From: Gemmataceae bacterium
GTDB lineage: Bacteria > Planctomycetota > Planctomycetia > Gemmatales > Gemmataceae
Reading direction: 5' to 3'
NCBI GenBank assembly: GCA_017853285.1
Contig: JAFMJU010000105.1
Span: forward strand, 1 to 10,051
DNA length: 10,051 bases
Below are positions 1-7,306 of this stretch, one piece after another. Numbering within the stretch: the first letter of the stretch is position 1; each line of letters opens with the position of its first letter. Under the pieces are notes generated by a model that was given only the letters and a program-made list of their open reading frames with translations, was not told where the DNA came from and did no database searches. The translations under genes and the position numbers were made by a program.

Positions 1-1396
1 GCTATCGGGCCTCGTGGGCGGCCTGCCAATCACCTCGGTCATCGTCCGCAGTTCGGTCAACATCAATGCCGGTGCCCAAAGCCGCCTCTCCACCGTGTTC
101 CACGGGTTGCTGTTGTTTCTCTGTGTGCTGCTGCTACCCGGCCTGCTCGGTCGCATTCCCGTCTCCTGCCTGGCCGCCATCCTCCTGCTGACCGGCTTCA
201 AGCTGGCCAGCCCGAAGGTTTTCGGCAAGATGTGGCAGGGCGGCAAGGATCGTTTTGTCCCTTTCCTTGTGACGGTCTTCGCCATCCTCTTCACCGATCT
301 GCTGGTGGGCGTCGTCGTTGGCCTCGCGGTGAGCCTCGGCTTCATCCTCGCTAGCAACATGCGCAAGCCACTGCGCTCGCAGGTCGAGCGCCACCACACC
401 GGGGAGATCCGGCGCATCAGCCTGGCCAACCAGGTCAGTTTCCTCAGCCGCGGCGCCCTCGAGCGCGCCCTGCAGATGGCCAACACCGGCACTCACCTGC
501 TGATCGACGCCAGCGAGACCAACTACATCGATTCCGATGTGCTTGAGTTGATCCGCGAGTTCCGGGATGTCACGGGCCCGGCACGCGGTGTCACCGTTAG
601 CCTCCGCGGTTTCCGCGACCGTTTCGGCCTGCCCGACTCGATCCAGTTCCAGGAGCATGTCACCCGCGAACTGCAGGAAAAACTTACCTGGAAGGATGTG
701 CTCGACCTGTTCATCGAGGGCAACCGCAGGTTCCATTCCGGAAACCGGCTGCCCCGCGACCTGAACCGTCAACTGCAGGCGACCGCCAGCGGGCAACATC
801 CCCTTGCCGTAGTGCTCAGTTGCATGGATTCCCGTAGCCCCGCCGAAATCCTCTTCGATCTCGGTTTGGGTGACATCCTCAGCGTCCGGATCGCGGGCAA
901 TGTCACCAGCCCCAAGCTGCTGGGCAGCATCGATTACGCCGTCACGGTCGCCGGTGCGAAACTTGTCGTGGTGTTGGGCCACACCCGCTGCGGGGCGATC
1001 GCCGCCGCCATAGAGCGCAACCTCGCGCCAGACCCGGATCGCCTTCCCCCTATCTCCAACAACCTGCTGCCCATCATCTCCGACATCCGCGAAGCCGTTG
1101 TCGCCGCCTCCGATTCCTGCAGGACAACCGGCATCCCCACCGACAGCGAGGCCTTCCGGGACGATGTCACCCACCGCAATGTGGTGATCAATGTCAAACG
1201 CCTGCTGGAAGACAGCGAGGCCGTCAGCAACCTGGTCCGCCAGGGGCAACTGGCCGTGGTCGGAGCCGTATACGATGTCAAATCAGGCCGGGTCGAATTC
1301 ATCAAGGTACCCGGGGGCATCCCCGACAATGAGGCCGGCCTCTACATTCCAGCCTTCCAGGCCGATTCAGCCCGTCAAGCCGTTGTTCCCGGTTAG
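1..1396 (+). CDS. SulP family anion transporter fused to a beta-carbonic anhydrase (5' end missing)
   Basis: The reading frame is open to the left edge, so the gene starts outside the window; the GTG at 14 is an internal valine codon. Counting from that codon, residues 1-25 match the conserved SulP stretch GGLPITSVIVRSSVNINAGA. About four hydrophobic segments follow (residues 30-60 and 82-113). A short STAS-like domain at about 130-200 keeps the typical Asp-Ser pair (D173, S174). Residues about 226-446 form a beta-class carbonic anhydrase: CMDSR at 270-274 gives zinc ligand C270 and the Asp272/Arg274 dyad, and GHTRCG at 322-327 gives zinc ligands H323 and C326. The carbonic anhydrase is therefore predicted to be active. 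SulP proteins carry sulfate, bicarbonate or similar anions through the inner membrane, and fusion to carbonic anhydrase is a known arrangement thought to link bicarbonate movement to CO2 hydration. The anion is not determined by sequence. The next gene is 185 bp downstream on the same strand. Confidence 0.93.
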   Translation, partial: LSGLVGGLPITSVIVRSSVNINAGAQSRLSTVFHGLLLFLCVLLLPGLLGRIPVSCLAAILLLTGFKLASPKVFGKMWQGGKDRFVPFLVTVFAILFTDLLVGVVVGLAVSLGFILASNMRKPLRSQVERHHTGEIRRISLANQVSFLSRGALERALQMANTGTHLLIDASETNYIDSDVLELIREFRDVTGPARGVTVSLRGFRDRFGLPDSIQFQEHVTRELQEKLTWKDVLDLFIEGNRRFHSGNRLPRDLNRQLQATASGQHPLAVVLSCMDSRSPAEILFDLGLGDILSVRIAGNVTSPKLLGSIDYAVTVAGAKLVVVLGHTRCGAIAAAIERNLAPDPDRLPPISNNLLPIISDIREAVVAASDSCRTTGIPTDSEAFRDDVTHRNVVINVKRLLEDSEAVSNLVRQGQLAVVGAVYDVKSGRVEFIKVPGGIPDNEAGLYIPAFQADSARQAVVPG

Positions 1397-1465
1397 CCTA
1401 GCGGACCGGACAAAGATGGATCACCATGGCAACCATCGGTAAAACCTTTCGGTCCCGGTGATGGG

Positions 1466-1487
1466 TGAGCCCGTTGTTTCCGGCTCA
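1466..1487. other. Weak hairpin between the transporter and the propeller gene
   Basis: A 6-bp inverted repeat, TGAGCC and GGCTCA, is separated by 10 bases and lies 70 bp after the transporter stop. No T-run follows, so it is not a convincing intrinsic terminator. It may be chance. The rest of the 185-bp gap shows no feature I can support apart from a TTGATA hexamer at 1517-1522, which has no good -10 partner. Confidence 0.2.
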
Positions 1488-1581
1488 GTAATACAGCGTG
1501 TCGCCCTGTCATTTTCTTGATACATTCTGGTGCGCTGTGAACTGACGAAAGCCTGGCTGAAACTCCATCACCCGGTAACGC

Positions 1582-2901
1582 ATGCTGCCAAAAATCGCAA
1601 ACGCCCTGCCTTTCACGGTGGCCCTGGTGCTTGCCCTGTGCCACCGTCCGGTCCAAGCCCAGCATTTCCCGATCGCGGACGGTTGGGCGCGGACCAAGGT
1701 CAACACCTCGATCTTCCGCCACAACGCGGTCTGCTCCTTCAAGGATCAACAGGTCGCCGCCTTTTACGATCCTTCAGGCAGGGTTATCTTGGCTAGCAGG
1801 CGCATCGGCGAAAGGGATTGGCAGATCCGCTCCACCGGTTTCCGCGGGCGCCCGGCGGACGCGCACAACGGCATCAGCATCGCCTTTGATGGCCGGGGAA
1901 TCCTCCATCTCTCCTGGGATCACCACGCCAGCCCCCTGCGCTATGCCCGCGCCAAGGCCCCCGGCAGCCTCGAAATCTCCAACCCTGAACCCATGCTGGG
2001 TCGGCAGGAAAACCGGGTCACCTACCCGGAATTTTACAACCTGCCAAACGGCGACCTGCTGTTCTTTTACCGCGACGGCGCCTCCGGGGCCGGCAACCTG
2101 GTGCTGAACCGTCTGGATGCCCGGTCAGGAACCTGGACCCGCGTGCACGACAACCTGATCGATGGGGAAGGCAAACGCAACGCATACTGGCAGGTCGCCA
2201 CGCATACCGACGGGGCGATCCACCTCTCATGGGTTTGGCGCGAGACCCCGGATGTCGTCACCAACCACGATATCGCCTACGCAAAATCCACAGACGGCGG
2301 CCGAACCTGGATGAACACTTCTGGCAAAACCCTGGATCTGCCGATCCGTGAACAAACCGCCGAGCTTGCCGCCCGTGTTCCCCAAAACAGCGAACTGGCC
2401 AACCAGACCAGCATGGCGGTGGACCATCGCGGAAATCCGGTCATCGCCAATTTTTGGCGGGATCGTCCCGGGGATGTTCCCCAGTACAGATTGGTCCGTT
2501 TTGATGGGAGGGGTTGGATCACCACCCAAGTGGGTGAGCGCCACCTGGATTTTTTTCGCAAGGGCGCTGGCACCAAACGCCCGCCCGTTTCCCGCCCGCT
2601 CCTGCTCCTTGATCCCGGCGCCGATAAGACCCGGGCCATCGTCCTGTTCAGGGACGCCGAGCGGGGCCGCAAAATTTCCGCCGCCATCTGCGACGATTTG
2701 GATAAACCCCAATGGACCGTCACCGACATTACCCCGGAATCCGTCGGTCAATCCGATCCCCTGGTGGATATCGACCTCTGGCATACCCGAAGGCAACTGC
2801 ACCTGTTCACGCAGTTTGCAGGCCAGGGCGACGGTGAAACCCAGGAATCCGTGGCGCCACAAAAGGTGTCGATTTACCAGTGGATGCTCCCGGCCAAATA
2901 A
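1582..2901 (+). CDS. Secreted BNR-type beta-propeller protein, PF15892-like; possible polysaccharide lyase
   Basis: The 439-residue product begins with a Sec signal peptide: Lys4, a hydrophobic core at 9-20, and likely cleavage after Ala26 (PVQA, then QH). The mature protein should be periplasmic or secreted. It reads as a repetitive beta-strand propeller of the BNR_4 type, with repeated strand patterns such as GISIAFDGRGILHLSWDHH and one clear Asp-box, STDGGRTW, at 236-243. The best-conserved stretch holds H95 (DAHNG), H114/H115 (SWDHH), Y148 (TYPEF) and R164 (FFYRDG). From memory, the propeller ulvan lyases of families PL24 and PL25 use two histidines about 20 residues apart and a Tyr/Arg pair 16 residues apart, which is the spacing seen here. 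A lyase acting on a uronate polysaccharide is therefore possible but unproven; a non-catalytic or sialidase-like propeller is the alternative. The ATG at 1582 was chosen because it gives a complete signal peptide; no good Shine-Dalgarno sequence precedes it. The gene converges on the ATPase gene with a 36-bp gap. Confidence 0.85.
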   Translation: MLPKIANALPFTVALVLALCHRPVQAQHFPIADGWARTKVNTSIFRHNAVCSFKDQQVAAFYDPSGRVILASRRIGERDWQIRSTGFRGRPADAHNGISIAFDGRGILHLSWDHHASPLRYARAKAPGSLEISNPEPMLGRQENRVTYPEFYNLPNGDLLFFYRDGASGAGNLVLNRLDARSGTWTRVHDNLIDGEGKRNAYWQVATHTDGAIHLSWVWRETPDVVTNHDIAYAKSTDGGRTWMNTSGKTLDLPIREQTAELAARVPQNSELANQTSMAVDHRGNPVIANFWRDRPGDVPQYRLVRFDGRGWITTQVGERHLDFFRKGAGTKRPPVSRPLLLLDPGADKTRAIVLFRDAERGRKISAAICDDLDKPQWTVTDITPESVGQSDPLVDIDLWHTRRQLHLFTQFAGQGDGETQESVAPQKVSIYQWMLPAK

Positions 2902-2937
2902 CCCCCCGCCCCGTCTGTGCCGCTCCCGCCCATCGGC

Positions 2938-5796
2938 CTACTGGCCACCATCACCTTTCTTTGCGCGGCGATTCGCGACCCCTGGTAATGCCGACATGGC
3001 GATGGTGTTGCCATCATTGTCCCCATCCGCGTTCTCCGGTTCCTCGGACAGATTGCCGGCGACCGCGGAAACGGTTCCCTGTACCGCCAGGTTCCGCGTG
3101 ATCCCGGTCAGGTCGATCTGCCGCGCCCCAAGCGTGGCGTGGGTCGATGGGTCGCAGGTGATCAAAATCACCTGCAAGCCATCGGATGCCGCGGCGTCCA
3201 GCATCGCGTGCATCCGTCCCAGACGCCCCGGATCGGCATTCACGAACGAGTCATCCAGCACGATCGGCAGGCAACCATCATGGTCGGCCGCCAATAGTCC
3301 GGCCAGTGCCAGACGGAAGATACCCGCCACCTGCTCCCGGGTCCCGGCGCTCAAATCGGCGAAGGGATGGAGGCCCCGCTCCGGTCGGTAAAGTGCGAGC
3401 CCCCCCAGGCTTTCCCCGGTGCTGGTCACCCGCAATTCGGCCCCGTGCCCGAAGACGATGCGCGCCAGCCGGTTCACCCGCTCCAGCAACGGGCGCAGCA
3501 CCTCCTGGCCCACCTCGGTGGCGGCGCGCTGGAATTCATCCCGCAGTAACTGGATCCCATCGGCCCGCAACTTCTTGGCCCGGTGGTCGGCCTCCAGCAC
3601 CCGCAATCGCTGCTCACCGGCCAGCACTTCGGCCCGCGGGTCGTCGCTCGGGAACACGCTCAGCTTGCCGTCCAGAGTCGCCTTCTGGTGGGTGGCCTCC
3701 GATAGCTGGGCCGCCAACTGCTCTCGCGACCGCCTCAATCGCGTCAGCGCCGCCTGCAACTCCTCCGGATTCAAGGCGTCGATCTGGTCCTGGATGGTTT
3801 TCGCGATCGCCTGGGAACCCAGATGTTTCGCCTGCGCCTCGCCCAGCGACATCCTGCGCTGCTCGGCATCCCCATGCTCCGCCAAAAGAAGGGAAAGCCC
3901 TCCTTCCAATTCCGCCAGCGCGGCCCGATTCCTTTCGAGGGATTCCCCGGCCTTGCCCCATAGCTCACGCAACTGGGTCACACGCCGCGCCAGACTCTGG
4001 AATTCCGTGTTCAAGCGGTGATTGGCCGCTTGCGCTTCCCTTTCGGCCTCCTTGCTCGCCTGCAACCAGCCCGCGATTCCCTCCTCCGGTGGAATGACAC
4101 ATTCAGGAGCCAAGGCTGCCAGCCGTTCCTTTTCACCCAGGCGGACAGACTTCAGTCGCCGGGCCTCGGTCAGTTCCTGACCAAGCCGTTCCAGCCCCAT
4201 CGCCTTCAGTTGCCGCTTGGCCCCTCCCAGCCTGGCTTCCAGATCCACCCTCTGGTCCCGCGCCCGGGATGCGATCGCCAAAGACTCCACCTGGCAACGG
4301 GCCAGCCCTTCCGCCAAGGCGGCGCGGGCCCTTTCGACTTCCCGCCTTGTCTTGGCAAGGGTGTCCGCGCCCCCGGGTGTCAGCCGTACCACCACACCGT
4401 CGCCCACCGTCAGCTCAGCGCCGGAGGTCACCAGGGTAGTCGTGCCTTCGGCAATGGGCGCTCCGTTCAAGGCCACAGGTCGGTCAGCCTTCACCAGTTC
4501 CAGTTCCAGCGCCATCGACTTCAGGCCGGCCTCCGCCACCAGCACTTCCTGCTCCAGGCCGTTCAGTCTCGACAGGGCCTTGTCATCCACCGGGGGAAGC
4601 GCTGCCAGGTGCCCCTCCAGCTCGGCGATCTCCGCCCCCACCTTTTCCGCATCCGCCTGGGCCGCCTCCAGGCGCGCAAGGGTTTTCTCGTGTTCCAAAA
4701 GGTTGGCGCAGGCTTGGGCCAACTCCTGTTGCAACCGGGCGATCTCCTCGGCCTGTGCCGCCTTGCCGGCCTCTTCATGCAGTCCGTTTTCGCGCGTCTC
4801 GGCGGTCCGAACCTGCTCTAGCAGGTCCAAAACCTCCTTTTCCGCCGGCTCCATGGCCTGGCGCAGTCCCGCCGCCCGGGTTTGCCGGTCCAAAATCTCC
4901 TGGTTTGCCTTCGACAAATGGCCCAACGCCACGGCGGCAGCATCCAATTGACGCTTGGCATCACCCAGTTGGCCCTGCAAGGTGGCCAGGTTATCTGCCT
5001 GCTGTTGGGCGCGCTCCCACTCGGGCTCCACCCGTTCCAGTCCCAGCTTCGCCTCTTCCAGCCTTCTTTGGGCATCCACTTTGGCCGTGATGTCCGCCTC
5101 CAGGCGGTTCAACTCCGCCACGGCGGCCTGCTGCCTCTCCCTGGCTTCCTGCAGGGCGACCTCGGCCTTCTGCAGATCCGAGTTGGCGCGCAACCTTTGG
5201 GTGGCCGTGAAGGTTTGCTCCCACAGGTTTTCCACCTGCGCCTTCACCAGGCTGTCGGTCTCGCTGCGCAGCACGCCACCGGCCCCTTCCCGGGCCAGGC
5301 GCTGCTCCAGCCGTTCCTTGGGCAGGCTTTCCCCCAGCGGATCGTCTCCCGCACCCCCCTGCCAAACCCACAGATGGGCCCAGGCCTTTTCCCTGTTGGC
5401 CGCGTTGCTTGGGGCATGGCCGGTCAACTCCCCCAACCGTTTCTCCGCGTCCTCGCCGGAAAGGGTGCTTCCGCCAGGCAGGGTCAATTCCGCCACCGAA
5501 GTCTTTCCGCCCTTGAACACCTTGCGAAGCTGGTGCCTGCCCCCGTTGGCCTCGAATTCCACCATCACTTCAGGGTGATCGCCAGTGGCCGGTTTGGGCC
5601 GGATGCCATTCAGAAAGCCATCTCCACCGGTCCGGTGCACCACAAACAGGCAGGTGTGGATCGCTTCGGCCAGCGTGCTTTTGCCCGACTCATTCGGGGC
5701 ACCCAGCAAGGCCAATCCCGAAGGCGAGTCCAGTTGGAGCAGGCCGCTATCCCGGATGATGCGAAAATTGCGAACGCGCGCTGAGATCAGTTTCAT
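2938..5796 (-). CDS. YhaN/SbcC-like SMC-type ATPase
   Basis: This 952-residue ATPase of the Rad50/SbcC/YhaN group has an ABC-type head split by a long coiled coil. Walker A is GAPNESGKST at residues 32-41. Long Ala/Glu/Leu/Arg-rich heptad regions run from about 165 to 435 and from 485 to 760. The signature motif is LSAGTREQ (S816, G818, Q822), and Walker B is PIVLDDSF with D848/D849; the position that is usually Glu is Asp. The ITCDP stretch near the C-terminus lies where the switch residue is expected. No CxxC zinc hook exists anywhere in the protein. Instead, the coiled coils meet at a short Gly/Val/Thr-rich, probably beta-stranded segment (about 438-480) ending in TPGG, which I recall as usual in YhaN-like ATPases. 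It starts 42 bp after the metallophosphoesterase gene, so the two are almost certainly one operon whose products form a DNA end-processing complex. A true SbcC is less likely because the hook is absent. The ribosome binding site is weak. Confidence 0.92.
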   Translation of the reverse strand: MKLISARVRNFRIIRDSGLLQLDSPSGLALLGAPNESGKSTLAEAIHTCLFVVHRTGGDGFLNGIRPKPATGDHPEVMVEFEANGGRHQLRKVFKGGKTSVAELTLPGGSTLSGEDAEKRLGELTGHAPSNAANREKAWAHLWVWQGGAGDDPLGESLPKERLEQRLAREGAGGVLRSETDSLVKAQVENLWEQTFTATQRLRANSDLQKAEVALQEARERQQAAVAELNRLEADITAKVDAQRRLEEAKLGLERVEPEWERAQQQADNLATLQGQLGDAKRQLDAAAVALGHLSKANQEILDRQTRAAGLRQAMEPAEKEVLDLLEQVRTAETRENGLHEEAGKAAQAEEIARLQQELAQACANLLEHEKTLARLEAAQADAEKVGAEIAELEGHLAALPPVDDKALSRLNGLEQEVLVAEAGLKSMALELELVKADRPVALNGAPIAEGTTTLVTSGAELTVGDGVVVRLTPGGADTLAKTRREVERARAALAEGLARCQVESLAIASRARDQRVDLEARLGGAKRQLKAMGLERLGQELTEARRLKSVRLGEKERLAALAPECVIPPEEGIAGWLQASKEAEREAQAANHRLNTEFQSLARRVTQLRELWGKAGESLERNRAALAELEGGLSLLLAEHGDAEQRRMSLGEAQAKHLGSQAIAKTIQDQIDALNPEELQAALTRLRRSREQLAAQLSEATHQKATLDGKLSVFPSDDPRAEVLAGEQRLRVLEADHRAKKLRADGIQLLRDEFQRAATEVGQEVLRPLLERVNRLARIVFGHGAELRVTSTGESLGGLALYRPERGLHPFADLSAGTREQVAGIFRLALAGLLAADHDGCLPIVLDDSFVNADPGRLGRMHAMLDAAASDGLQVILITCDPSTHATLGARQIDLTGITRNLAVQGTVSAVAGNLSEEPENADGDNDGNTIAMSALPGVANRRAKKGDGGQ

Positions 5797-5838
5797 GGAT
5801 ATCTCGTGGGATGTTGAGCGAAGATTTGGTTTGGCGCC

Positions 5839-7005
5839 TCAGGCCCGGCAGACCAAACCGTGCAGGTCTCGCAGCGCCGAAAGGGCTGTGGCCCCGGCCT
5901 CCCCGGTCGAACCCCGATAACGCTCAAGCAGTCGGCCCGCAACGGTGCGGATCAGCGGGTCGCCGGCGCGGCAGGTAAGCGCCTCGATCTCCTCTTCGGT
6001 CGGGTTGACGGTCACCCGGTCGCGCACATCCAGCGCGATCAGCCCCGGCCGGATCGACTCCAGCATCCGCTCCAGCCGATCCCGCCCGTCCAGACCCAGC
6101 GAGCCGGAAATCTCCAGTTCCATCAGGTCATCGTTGACACGCGCCTTCAGCAGTTCATGGAACTCCAGTTCCAGGGTCTCCAGTTCCTCGCTGGAATGCA
6201 CTTGCCGCTCAAGCTGGTGCCATAACTTCCGGGTGGTGCGTCGCTCCTCCACCTGCGGATTGGCCCCCCGGTTAGTCGTGACTATCAAGCAATAACCAGG
6301 CCGGTTATCGGCCCCTTTGGGGAAACGGTCAATCTCCGGGGTTCCCGAGTACCAGGCGTTGGCGGCCACTTCCTTCACGCCGTGCCAGTCCCCCAGCGCC
6401 ACATAATCGATCTGTCCAGACGGCAATTGTCCCAGTTGGATCTGGTTGGGAGCATCTCCCTCCCCCGCCGCCGACCCGAATTCCCGCACCGATCCGTGCG
6501 CCAGAACAATGCGGGGCCTCGTTCCGAACGAATCCCAGGTTTCCGCGGGCAGTTGCCTTATCCAGGCGGTGGTGTCGGTGGTCTCCATCCGCTTCAAGAG
6601 CGGGCAGGGCAGCACCACCACCCCCTCCATCTCCACCGGCTGGCACTCGGTCAGCACCCGCAAGTTCGGGGCCAATCGCCGGCTTTGCTCGGTGAACTCC
6701 TTGGTCTCCCAGAGCGACCCGGGCCCGCCGTGGTCATGGTTGCCTGGGATCAGCAGCACCGGCACACCCATCTGGCCAATCCGGCCCAGCGCCGTGACTA
6801 TCGTGTTGGCCCCGGGTCGGTTCGAATCGAAAACATCCCCCGCAACCAGCACCATGCGGGCCCCCTCGCCGCGGGCCAGTTCCCCCAGCCGGTCGATCGC
6901 GTCAAACCGGGCTTCACGCAACCGGTTCTGCTGCTCGGGTGAGGTCACCCAGCCATAGGGCTTGCCCAATTGCCAATCTGCGGTGTGCAAGAATCTGAAT
7001 GCCAC
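5839..7005 (-). CDS. YhaO/SbcD-like metallophosphoesterase (DNA nuclease subunit)
   Basis: This calcineurin-like phosphoesterase is of the Mre11/SbcD/YhaO type and has 388 residues from the chosen GTG start. The metal-binding motifs are in order: HTADWQLG (D10), GDVFD (D57), GNHDH (N89, H90), LAHGS (H170) and GDWHG (H208). In motif I, the His usual in SbcD (DxH) is Gln12, so one metal ligand differs from the classical set; I recall DWQLGK as common in YhaO-like proteins. The C-terminal 150 residues probably form the capping and ATPase-binding region. The expected role is a Mn-dependent nuclease working with the ATPase encoded next in the operon. Two in-frame starts compete. The ATG at 7041 has no Shine-Dalgarno sequence and adds 12 residues with no family counterpart. 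The GTG at 7005 has GGGAGAG four bases upstream and places the first motif at residue 7, as is normal. I prefer GTG. Confidence 0.93.
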   Translation of the reverse strand: MAFRFLHTADWQLGKPYGWVTSPEQQNRLREARFDAIDRLGELARGEGARMVLVAGDVFDSNRPGANTIVTALGRIGQMGVPVLLIPGNHDHGGPGSLWETKEFTEQSRRLAPNLRVLTECQPVEMEGVVVLPCPLLKRMETTDTTAWIRQLPAETWDSFGTRPRIVLAHGSVREFGSAAGEGDAPNQIQLGQLPSGQIDYVALGDWHGVKEVAANAWYSGTPEIDRFPKGADNRPGYCLIVTTNRGANPQVEERRTTRKLWHQLERQVHSSEELETLELEFHELLKARVNDDLMELEISGSLGLDGRDRLERMLESIRPGLIALDVRDRVTVNPTEEEIEALTCRAGDPLIRTVAGRLLERYRGSTGEAGATALSALRDLHGLVCRA

Positions 7006-7009
7006 AGCA

Positions 7010-7016
7010 CTCTCCC
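7010..7016 (-). promoter_or_regulatory. Ribosome binding site deciding the GTG start of the metallophosphoesterase
   Basis: On the minus strand, GGGAGAG lies four bases before the GTG at 7005. The competing ATG at 7041 is preceded by AACTGAACG, which has no purine-rich match. The spacing of four is a little short, so the call is moderate. Confidence 0.55.
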
Positions 7017-7075
7017 GGGCGGAAAAAACCAAGAATCCCATCGTTCAGTTTACGGACAGGTTCCAGACAGCCCCC

Positions 7076-7094
7076 GGCCCAACCTGGTTTGGCC
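7076..7094. repeat. Near-perfect 19-bp inverted repeat between the 48-codon ORF and the phosphoesterase gene
   Basis: GGCCCAACC and GTTTGGCC can fold with one mismatch and a 3-base loop. It lies just after the stop of the 48-codon ORF and before both possible starts of the phosphoesterase. On the plus strand it is followed by TTTTAT, the form of an intrinsic terminator, although no plus-strand gene ends here. On the minus strand it is preceded by the matching A-run and has no T-run after it. It could stop antisense transcription, act as a transcript-stabilising hairpin within the operon, or be chance. Confidence 0.4.
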
Positions 7095-7096
7095 TT

Positions 7097-7243
7097 TTAT
7101 CCCAAACCATTCACCGGGCATGACTTGCGTGTTCTTGCCCGGCGCCCGGACGCCTTTTTTCCTGGCCGAACCCGGGTGGGCGCGGCAAATGACAAGCGCG
7201 CCTTGGGCTTTGCAATCACCAGCCTGAACCCAATCTTGCCCAT
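7097..7243 (-). CDS. Possible 48-residue, very basic small protein at the head of the yhaO/yhaN-like operon
   Basis: This short ORF begins MGKIGFRLVI at an ATG and ends TAA. It is supported mainly by an excellent ribosome binding site, AAGGGAGGT, five bases before the ATG. The product has 6 Lys and 8 Arg in 48 residues and no Asp or Glu. The basic cluster lies at residues 24-40 (GKKASGRRARTRK), which suggests nucleic acid binding or a ribosomal or RNA partner. It has one Cys and no signal peptide or membrane segment. I do not recognise a family. It lies 91 bp upstream of the GTG start of the phosphoesterase on the same strand and may share its transcript. Caution: GC-rich non-coding DNA often yields Arg-rich translations, and a different frame through the same bases is open for 95 codons, so codon bias does not decide the matter. 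Confidence 0.45.
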   Translation of the reverse strand: MGKIGFRLVIAKPKARLSFAAPTRVRPGKKASGRRARTRKSCPVNGLG

Positions 7244-7248
7244 GACGC

Positions 7249-7257
7249 ACCTCCCTT
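7249..7257 (-). promoter_or_regulatory. Strong Shine-Dalgarno sequence of the 48-codon ORF
   Basis: AAGGGAGGT on the minus strand, followed by five bases and ATG, is the closest match to the anti-Shine-Dalgarno sequence that I found in this window. It is the main reason to take the short ORF seriously. Confidence 0.5.
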
Positions 7258-7290
7258 TTTGCCCGCATATCCTGAATACGCGCGAGGAGT

Positions 7291-7306
7291 GCGAAATTTT
7301 CTTCGC
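7291..7306. repeat. Small AT-cored palindrome between two divergent short ORFs
   Basis: GCGAA, six bases (attttc), then TTCGC form an inverted repeat in the 92-bp gap between the divergent starts at 7243 and 7336. The location and AT-rich centre would suit a regulator site, but the arms are only 5 bp, so chance is quite possible. I see no convincing -35/-10 pair for either direction in this gap. Confidence 0.2.

Noticed and set aside
134..1249. A 371-codon minus-strand open frame opposite the transporter-carbonic anhydrase gene
   Set aside because: Its translation is a low-complexity mix of Gly, Asp, Ala and Gln without domains, while the plus strand encodes unmistakable SulP and carbonic anhydrase motifs. 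It is a mirror of GC-rich codon bias.
2902..2937. A bidirectional terminator between the convergent propeller and ATPase genes
   Set aside because: The 36-bp gap is C-rich and shows no inverted repeat followed by a T-run.
2348..3391. A 347-codon plus-strand open frame spanning the propeller and ATPase genes
   Set aside because: It overlaps two well-supported genes in other frames, is rich in Pro, Arg and Ser, and has no recognisable motif.
4018..5784. Several long plus-strand open frames (4018-4821, 4217-4951, 4882-5784, 4955-5578) opposite the ATPase
   Set aside because: They are complements of coiled-coil codons, rich in Gln, Leu, Ser and Arg, and have no ribosome binding sites or domains.
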